In this document: one piece after another, positions 14,201-23,200 of the stretch
Layout of the letters: each line of letters begins with the position of its first letter
Position numbering within the stretch: position 1 is the first letter of the stretch
DNA from: Tanytarsus gracilentus
Taxonomy: Eukaryota > Arthropoda > Insecta > Diptera > Chironomidae
Length of the DNA stretch: 64,000 bases
Reading direction: 5' to 3'
NCBI GenBank assembly: GCA_038502055.1
Contig: JAXRKN010000043.1
Span: 7,812,001-7,876,000, forward strand
Translations under genes and position numbers: made by a program
Notes under the pieces: generated by a model
What the model was told of the DNA's origin: nothing
Seen by the model: the letters and a program-made list of their open reading frames with translations, nothing else
Database searches by the model: none

Positions 14201-17200
14201 CAATAGACGGTTGGCAATCGGGAATTTAATTAAAGGAACCAATGTGCAGACCAAACAGGACGTCAAAGAAATAAATAACCAAGATCCTAATTTTAAAATC
14301 AATCAAATGTTAAAGAGATTGGCACTTCAAAATGCAATAAGTGGAGAGAACGTTCAAACCAATCAAAAAGTGACAGAAGTCAACGGTTTGTTTAAATTTT
14401 AACAACATTAATAAGTTTTAAATAAAAATTTTTAGGCATGGATGATGAACCTGGAAATACAAACATCCAGTCAAATGTCCAACAGTTCGGAAATGGAAAT
14501 AAAAATCTTCAGGGAAGCATTCAACAACTCACAAAGAATTCAAAGGGTTTGTGTAGTTTTTGTTAAACTCTAAAGTTGGCTAAAAATCAACGGACATGGC
14601 TACAAAATAATTTATCCTAAATTATTAAGAATCTTGCAAGTTATAAAAATTGAGCTTTTAGCTATCTGTTAAATTAATAAAAAATTCATTGAATAAAGTG
14701 TGGAACAAAAATTAAACTTTAAAATGTTACTCAACTCACAAATTCCCACGTTTTAAACGATACTTACAGTGCTGGTGCTTCGCACAGAATTATAAAAGTA
14801 CCAAGTAGTGATGCAATTGTGAACAACCATAAAAATAAACGATCCAATACCAGCGCTACAAAACCCCAATCTGCGTCTTCCTACATGAGGGAGAGAGAGA
14901 GAGAGACATTGCACCATGTACATGACAATATAACCTCGCTAAAAAGTTCTTATGAGATGCATGCAAAGCAATTTGGGAGATGAAAAAAAATCAGAATGGG
15001 AGTGTTGATATTATCTGCTTTTAAATAGTCATTTCTGCTCGGTGACTGCATGAGATTGTTGTCAAGGGATGCATAATTTTGTGTGAGTCTTAAGATTTGC
15101 ATTAAAAATTTATTAATATCGTAAAATAAATTTCAAACCCAGAAATAGTTTGCCACCAGTCATGCTCAACATCAAAATTAATTTATTGCACAAAATTCCT
15201 GGAAAATTTTCTGTTTGTTATTTAACCGGATGCAGCAGTGAAATGAGTTAGATCGGGATAATTTAATTTAATTGCATTTTCAACCGAAATAAAAAGTTTA
15301 CACAATAAAATGTTTTTCGTTGTTTAAAAGGAGATTTAACAACATGCAATTGTGTGCTGTCTAAAAAGATATATTTAAAATTGTTTTTTGAAATTTCAGC
15401 ACCACGTTTTACACATGATTTTTGATGTAGATCTCATGTGGCGGTTAAAGTTGCAAATGATACGAGAGGTGAGCTTTTAATGCATTGCATCTCATAAATT
15501 ATCACGAAATTGCATAACTTACAGCATTAAACTCGTCCTGTCGTTGCATATGATGCTGGATAAACATCACATTATGAATGGCCTTTTCGAGCTCAAACGG
15601 ATATTTTTTCTTCGCTGCAATGTCACTCAGTGAATCATCTAATCCGGATGATATTAAGGAAGGAAGCCCATTATATCCTGTGTGGGAGTGGAAGAAAAGA
15701 TATGAAAATTTGGTGAACGAGTTGTGTGACATTTACCTCCACTTAAACCGACACCTAGACTGCCAACTAATCCACTGAATCTAATGTGAGAGATGAAAAG
15801 GTTAAATATTAGAAAATTCCGTCTCAAAAATAAAAGTTTGAAAGGATTAAAAGTGTGACAATGAGATTATTATAATGACGGATTATATGAATGTAATCAT
15901 CATCATGAACACCCACCTATTCGTAGCGGTCGTCGAGTGGAGACCATTGCATCCAGCACGTCCTTGCATGGCTCTTATCGAGTCGGGTGAACTACAACCC
16001 GAACCACCCTGAAATTGAGCATTCAATGCGGCATTGAATTTTGACTTTTTGCTCGAGGTTTTGGCATTCTTGATGCCATAATTAATTTTGCTCGCCGCCA
16101 ACTCCTTGAGCAAATCTTTTGGCACTCGCATCAAAAGCAGACGTGGCAATGTCTTTATAAAGAACGCTCTCACCCACGGTGCCATTTTGTGTGTCGATGG
16201 TTTTCGATAATGTATATTCAGTATGCCAATGGTGACGACGACACTCAGACCGACGAGTATCATGGTAAAGAGAATGTACTTTCCGAGCAGTGGCAGTGCT
16301 AATGACGTTGACGGGATGATTTCAGATATAAGTAAGAAGAACATGACCTGCGATAGAAGAATTGTGATGCAAAGAGCAATTTTCTCGCCGGAATTCGCTG
16401 GCAAGTAAAAGACGAGCACTGACAAGTACGAAATTCCCACACAAGGAATGATTAAGTTGACAGTGTAGAAGAGCGTCTTACGACGAAGCGTGATGTTAAA
16501 GAAGATGTCTCTGTGTAATGATTAAATTTATTACTAGATAGTTAAGCTAATTTTGAGGTTAACTTACGGGTATGGCTCAGCACAGCATCTGATTTTAAGA
16601 GATAAATTCATTTGAATTAAATAAATACGTTGAAAATTTTTACTTACGGATAGCTGAAAGAAAATTCCAAATTTAGTGTCGATGTAAATTTTAATTATTT
16701 TTCTTACTATTTTTCATGTCTCTCTGCCGGCACCCCAAGAATGTCCCACTCGACCGACGGATAAAATTCTTTTAGTTCAATTCCAATCTCGACCATATTT
16801 GCTGTGTTATTAAGTTGATTTTTATGCTTTAAATCAATCTGATTGCTAAATATGAAAAAGTTTATGAATTTTTTTGTGTGTACTAAAATGGTCCTCGCTT
16901 ACCCATCGTATGTCCATGAACCTATAAAATGAGAAAACACCATAAAATTAACTTTTTTATACTAATTTTTTTTGACGACTTACCAAACTTTTTTGATGTT
17001 GTTAGTTTGCGCAAATAAAAAAATATCGAGAGAGAAAATTTTTTGTAATAAATTTGTGGAGAAAAATAAGAATTTAAATTGATTTAATGGATTCACTCAC
17101 TTTCATAAAACACGTTTGTTGATCAAATGGAAAATATCTTACATCGATTTCGCAAGAGCTCTAAAGTTTTTTTATGATTAAAAAAGAATTTAATAAATGC

Positions 17201-20200
17201 GTTTTTTATGATTAAAAAGAAGAACAACCTTAAAAATAGCCGGTGGATTCCTGGAAAGAGAAAAAAATGGATTATCATTTTTAATAATTAATTCGAGTTC
17301 AAAAATATTTCACAAAAATTATCCGCTCAAATATCATAAAAGTAAATTATAATGATTTATAGTTTTATCAACTAAGTTCGAAAAAAAATTTTAATATTTC
17401 ATTCCTATCCAAATATTCTACACATTTTTTAGTAAAATATAACAAGAGTTTAAATTTTATCAAAAATGAACGCATCAATTTTACGATCGAGTTTTGGGAG
17501 TCCATAAAACTATACAACATTATATTTTTTGAGCGGACATATAAATATAATTTTTTCATATGTTACCAAATGACTTTTCCTGTATAAGTTAAAATGGCTT
17601 TTGTTAACGTTGTGACAACATATTCACCATCGGCACTGATATGGAAAATGAAAATAGGAAGAGAGAGAGAGAGAAAATCACACACAACGGTAACATTAAT
17701 TGTAATTGCATAATGATAAAATTTATAGATCTGGTGTTAAAATTGTGGCTTAGAATTGAGGCTTTCAAAAATTCATGTAACGTGAGATTCCCTTTAATTT
17801 TCCAAAGACCATTGTAACTTCCCGCTGCATTGGACGGATTATAATGTGTATTTACCTACCGAGTCACATTTTCCGAAATATAATTGGAACCCATTGCGAG
17901 TGAGAGAGCAAAACGCAGTGCAATTAAAAAGTTTTACAGTATTTGTTTAAGCTCTGTGGATTAAATTTTCCATCCAACAGCGAGTTCTTGCATTTTTGAT
18001 TCTCATTTAATTTAGGGTGAGACATAAATTTTACTTATTTCAATTTTTCATTTTACATTTCTGATTTAATTCGAACTTCTTGAAATATTTGTGATAATTT
18101 TTTGAATCCCAAATATTTAATTTTTATTTTATGCCACGTTTAATAAAATTTTAACAAATTGCTATGATTATCATAACTATGAATTTAATAATTTAAATCT
18201 CGTCCAAAATCTCATTGTAGTTTTAAAATATCTTCCCAAAATAAAAGTTTATCCACCCTTTATAGTTTTATGCAAACACAACAATTCTCATCCCGAGTGG
18301 CGTCATCAATGCAATGTTTGTTTCCAGAAATATCCTCATGGCGCATTGTGTTATGATTTAAATATGTTCTCTGTTAAATTTTGATAAAATTCCAGATTTT
18401 TGCAGTTTTGTATAACTAAACTTTTCCAAGAGGCATTCAGACAAAATTATTTCCGCATTCTAGCTCTTGAAATTTTTTCTGTTTATTAGTGTTTAGAAAA
18501 ATTTGAGTACTTTAGTTTTTGAATAATTTTAGAGTTAAATTTTATAATTGATTCTCAAGAGTTTTAATTAAAATCAGAAAAATCATTTAAATCTCAATAA
18601 TCCACTCAAAACTCATTTAGAACTTCAAAGTGCAAACAAATCGTCAACTCCACTTTGACAGTGTTCGATTGAGCTTGAGACGACGATAATGCATGTCACG
18701 ACAATCGATGATTTTTCACAGTCATAATGAATTCAGATTTGCACTCTTCACATGCATTGTTGTAAAAGAATGTGTGTGTGTGTGCATTATATGTAAAACA
18801 ATGCAATTCAGTCGAGACGGTAAGGAGAAAGCTTTTAAAAGTCTCATGAATATCATAAGTGACATCAGTGATAAGAATGAAAAGAGAGGAGAAAATTCTC
18901 ATGCCATTGTCCTCATTCAAAGAATGAATGGATGAATAGATTTTACTAGAGAAAGCATTTGATGCACATGTCGCACACGTTTGAGTAAAAATTGAAATCT
19001 GCTTCAATATAAATCATAGAGTAGACAAGAGAGTACAGAGAAAATCAATCAGATGCGATAAATTTATGTTTTCAATTTTCTCGTAAAACGCTCTTGAAAA
19101 ATAAAAGAAAATTGCATTGCAGATTGCAATTTTTCACCGCTTTTTATTTTCCCATTTTTGGTTCTTTCACCACGTGAAAAAAATTGAAAATTGATTTTTC
19201 GAATTCTTCTTGTTTTGGAGGAAAAATGTTGGGATTCTATTGCTGTTCAAAGATAAAGTGAAGTTGAGATTTATGTTGAAAAAATGTTTTGAATTGGGTT
19301 TTAGTACAAGTTTTGATATTGCACAAGGTAATGTCTTGGTACTAAGCGATGAAACCTGGGTTTGTATAAATCCAAAAAGTTAAGAACAAAATAATTAATT
19401 TTGATTAATTAGTGAACCAATAATTATCAAGTATTAAACTCGCACGATTGTCTTGTTTACGGCGTTAAACTGTTGACCGAATCAATAAATTATTTTATTA
19501 ATTCCTTTTATTTCAAAGAATTGAAGCTAAAATATTAATTAGAAAAAAGTTTTTCAAAAAACCTATTTAAAAGAAAACTATTTAAAATCTAAGTTCATTT
19601 TCTCGTGATTCTTCGTCGAGTTAAAACTGAAAAAAAATTCATAATGAATAAATTTTTGAGCAACAACAACTCTCAACTAATCACTGCGTTTTCTGAAGTG
19701 ATCTTTGAGCTTTTTACAAAGAAAAATTTATATTATGACATAATTATTTACGAAGAAGCAGAAATTTCCTACCGCGTTCTTGACATCATTGATGCAGTTT
19801 TAAAAAACAGTTTTATAGCATCAAAAATTCTTGTTTTTTACAAAAACACTCCAGCAAGAATGCGTGAAATTTTCAAACCCGCAATAATATTTTGTGACTC
19901 AATTTTTCAAACAAATGAATTTTTAAGTCGTTACACTTTAAACCGTGATCGAAGGGGATTTCCAGAAAATTACAAGTTTCTATTTTACGTTCACAGGATA
20001 AACAACAAACGCCTAGCTTCTTATAAATTACACTCAAAAATGGGTTATATAAGATGGTACTCATATTTTTTATTTAATTTTAAAGGTAAATATTAATTTT
20101 GAACAAAATTATCAAAACCCACACTTCCACTTGGGTGTTGTAAATTTGGTTCTTAAATTTTGAAACCGTAAACTTTACAAATTTTAATCTTTCAGAAAAC

Positions 20201-23200
20201 TTTTAACGCGTTACCTTAAAAAAAAATAATTCTTTAATAATATTAAAATTTTTATTTTATAGAAACAGTTCAACTTCAAACTTTTAATTGGTTTTCATCG
20301 AGCCACTGCAATGCTCCGCACGTTTTAGTAATGAATAATTTCATCAAAAGTCAATCAAAATGGATTGAACCACTCGTAATTGAAGAAAAATTTCGAAATT
20401 TTTACAACTGTCCATTTCACGTGATTTCGTCAATTTTTCGGATCGAATTCTTAGATTGGGTTGATTATTCATTTGGTCATACACTACCCACTATGCGTAA
20501 GACAGTTGAATTCAAAAATTCAATAGAATATGAATTTCTTCAGATATTTGCTAAGCGTGGAAACTTTTCAATTCGATCGTGCGCGATTGGAACAAACACT
20601 TTTGATAGACCTCATGTTGATGTTGCCTTTAACATTTTTACTACACACTACAAAGACACCGGCGGCTACCGATTCGGATCTGTTTTTTATGCAGAAGAAT
20701 ATTTGTTGACCAGCACACCGGCAGTTCCTTACAGTAGCTACGAGAAACTCATTTTACCTTTCGACCACGTCATCTGGATGCTTTTGATTATTACATTTTG
20801 TTTGGCTTTTTGCATCACAGCGATTTTGAATTTTTTAACACTGAAAAATTTCCGCACTTTTTTTGGTTTGAAATTTAAATTCAAAATTTTCGACGTTCCA
20901 GCAATTTTTTTTGGAATCGGACAAACAGTTTTACCGGATGAAAATTTCGGAAGAATAATTTTGACGTTTTTCATTTATTTTTGTCTAATCATGAGAACCG
21001 GATATCAAGGTGAGAATATTAAGGAAATTAAAATATTTATTAAATAAATCTTTAGGCGTTTTTTTTGAAATGATCACAACCGACATGCGAAGAAATCCAC
21101 CAGCAAGTGTCAAAGAGTTTATTGATGAAAATTTCACGTTTTACATTCCGATGGAACCTGAAAGCCTACAAGATCTATATCCGAGGGAAATTTTAAGACC
21201 TGATGAAACGTAAGTGAATTATTTATTTAAATAGAATTTTAGAATTTTTATATTCAAAAAAAACTAATTTTAATTTTAAAATTATTTCAGGCCGTCAACG
21301 GAACTTTTAACTTTATTTAATTTTCAAGACCTTGCCTTCAAGCTAAGCGATTCAAAAGAGAAAATTGTTTTTGGAATAAGCAAGGACGCTTATTTGATTA
21401 TTTCAAGAATTATTCCTCCACCAAGGACTGTCAACCTTGATTCAAGATCATTGCTAAAAGGAATCGGAACTCATCAATATAATTACATTTTCTGGTTTGT
21501 TGAGGACACAATGAAAGTTTTAATTCCAGCTGGAATTCCGCAATATTGCCGTAAAATTATCTATGAAACATTCGTGGGAGGAAAACTTGAAGAAATTTCA
21601 GAGCCGAAAGTTTTCAGCATGGATGACTTAAGATTTGGTTTCATCGTTTGGGGTTTTGCTTGTTTAGTGGCAAGTGGAACATTTTTGATGGAACTTTTTT
21701 GGGCAAACTGGAGAAAATGGAATCGAACTTTATTGAAAAAATATGTAAGAAATAATCTGAAATTAAGGAAAATAAATTAAAGTACGCTTGTTGTGCAAGA
21801 ATTATTTAGTTTTGGGATCTTCAATGCAATGACCAAAAAATATAGCACAATTTTTTTGAAGATCTGCCAATCCTCGTTTTTCCTCAAACAATTATCGAAA
21901 TTGCAATTTTGTTGATTTTCTGTCATCGCTAAAATTGGATTTTCTCATTTGCAAAAGATGAAAAGAATTTGTTATTTCCTTTATGCTCTTTTGAAACTTA
22001 AAGAAAAATAAAACATAAAAGATTTCCATCCATGGTTGCCGGCGATGCTTTTTTCTTTTCAAATGCCCGAGTCAAACAATGAAAAGTTATTAAAGAATAA
22101 TTGAAAAAAATCTCTTTAATTAACTAAGTTTCTTTCTCATGAAAGTTGTTCTAGGTCCGTTAAATTTTTAATAACTTTTTGTTCTCAAATTTTTATAAAA
22201 TTTAGTACAAATCATTTCTAATTTGCATCGTGCATCCTTCTCACGCATTTTATGCAGTCTCTACCAAAGCTTTCGCATAAAATTATTGAAGCAACATTTT
22301 ACAATGTTCCTGATTGCACATAATTAATCAATGCCGAGTGAACGCAAGAGAGAGATAAAAGAGAGAGTGCAAAACAATGGGTCGGGTAGACATGAATTAT
22401 TAATATTTTTTTTGTCCCTTCTGTCTCTCATCCTAAGACTCTTAAAAACGAGATGAGAAAGGACATAAACAAAAAAAGGCAAGTATAAGAGCACTGGAGA
22501 GAAAGCTAGATGACTTTGATGAAAAATGGACTCCCCATTTATCTTAATAACTAAGGCTTTAATTAGTTTGCTTTTACTTTCTCTCTCTCCTTTGCAATTA
22601 AGAGGACGAATTTTTTGTTTTTACTGTGATGCAACATTGAAGATTTGATAAAAAAATATCTAAGCCACCTTTGAAGTAAAAATAATTACTTACTTGTTAT
22701 AAAGCACAATATCTGGAAGCCTGAAGGTAAAAATTTATTAAAAATTAGCGATTCTTGATTAATTAACCTCTCACCAAATGTGTTCAGATGGAACATAGAG
22801 TTCAGTTACTCCTCCGTATTCGAGTGGATCCCATTTGAACTTATGATCCTGCCACTCATGCTCGAGCCATATATTCGTTGTTAAAATTTGATCTTTTAAA
22901 TTCTGCAACGAGAGAGAAAAATTCAATTATTAAATACAGCCATATACATGCGGTCGATGTGGTTTCAATTGTTTTCACACACACACACACACATACGCTC
23001 TCGTCCACCCTCGAGTGAAAGTCAAGGGAAAAAATTGCAACTTTTGCCACTTGAAAACAGAGTAATGCATTAAAAAGAGTGGGGATTGCAAGATTTATGT
23101 CAGTTTTTAGTGCATTTTTAACTGGGCAGAATAAATTTTAGCTTTTTCATTTCCAACATTGTGGAGCATTAATGTACAGCTTTGTTCATGCTCTTCGCCA

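Noticed and set aside
12070..14385. CRISPR-like regular repeats
   Set aside because: The repeats are contiguous and coding, with no unique spacers, in a eukaryotic gene.
15502..16440. Separate short minus-strand genes between 15.5 and 16.4 kb
   Set aside because: They are exons of the single nAChR alpha2-like gene; splice sites and phases join them.
19261..19331. Upstream signal-peptide exon for the IR gene, starting at ATG 19274 and ending at a GTAATG donor
   Set aside because: The encoded stretch (MLKKCFELGFSTSFDIAQ) is not a convincing signal peptide, so the start at 19644 was kept, with doubt.
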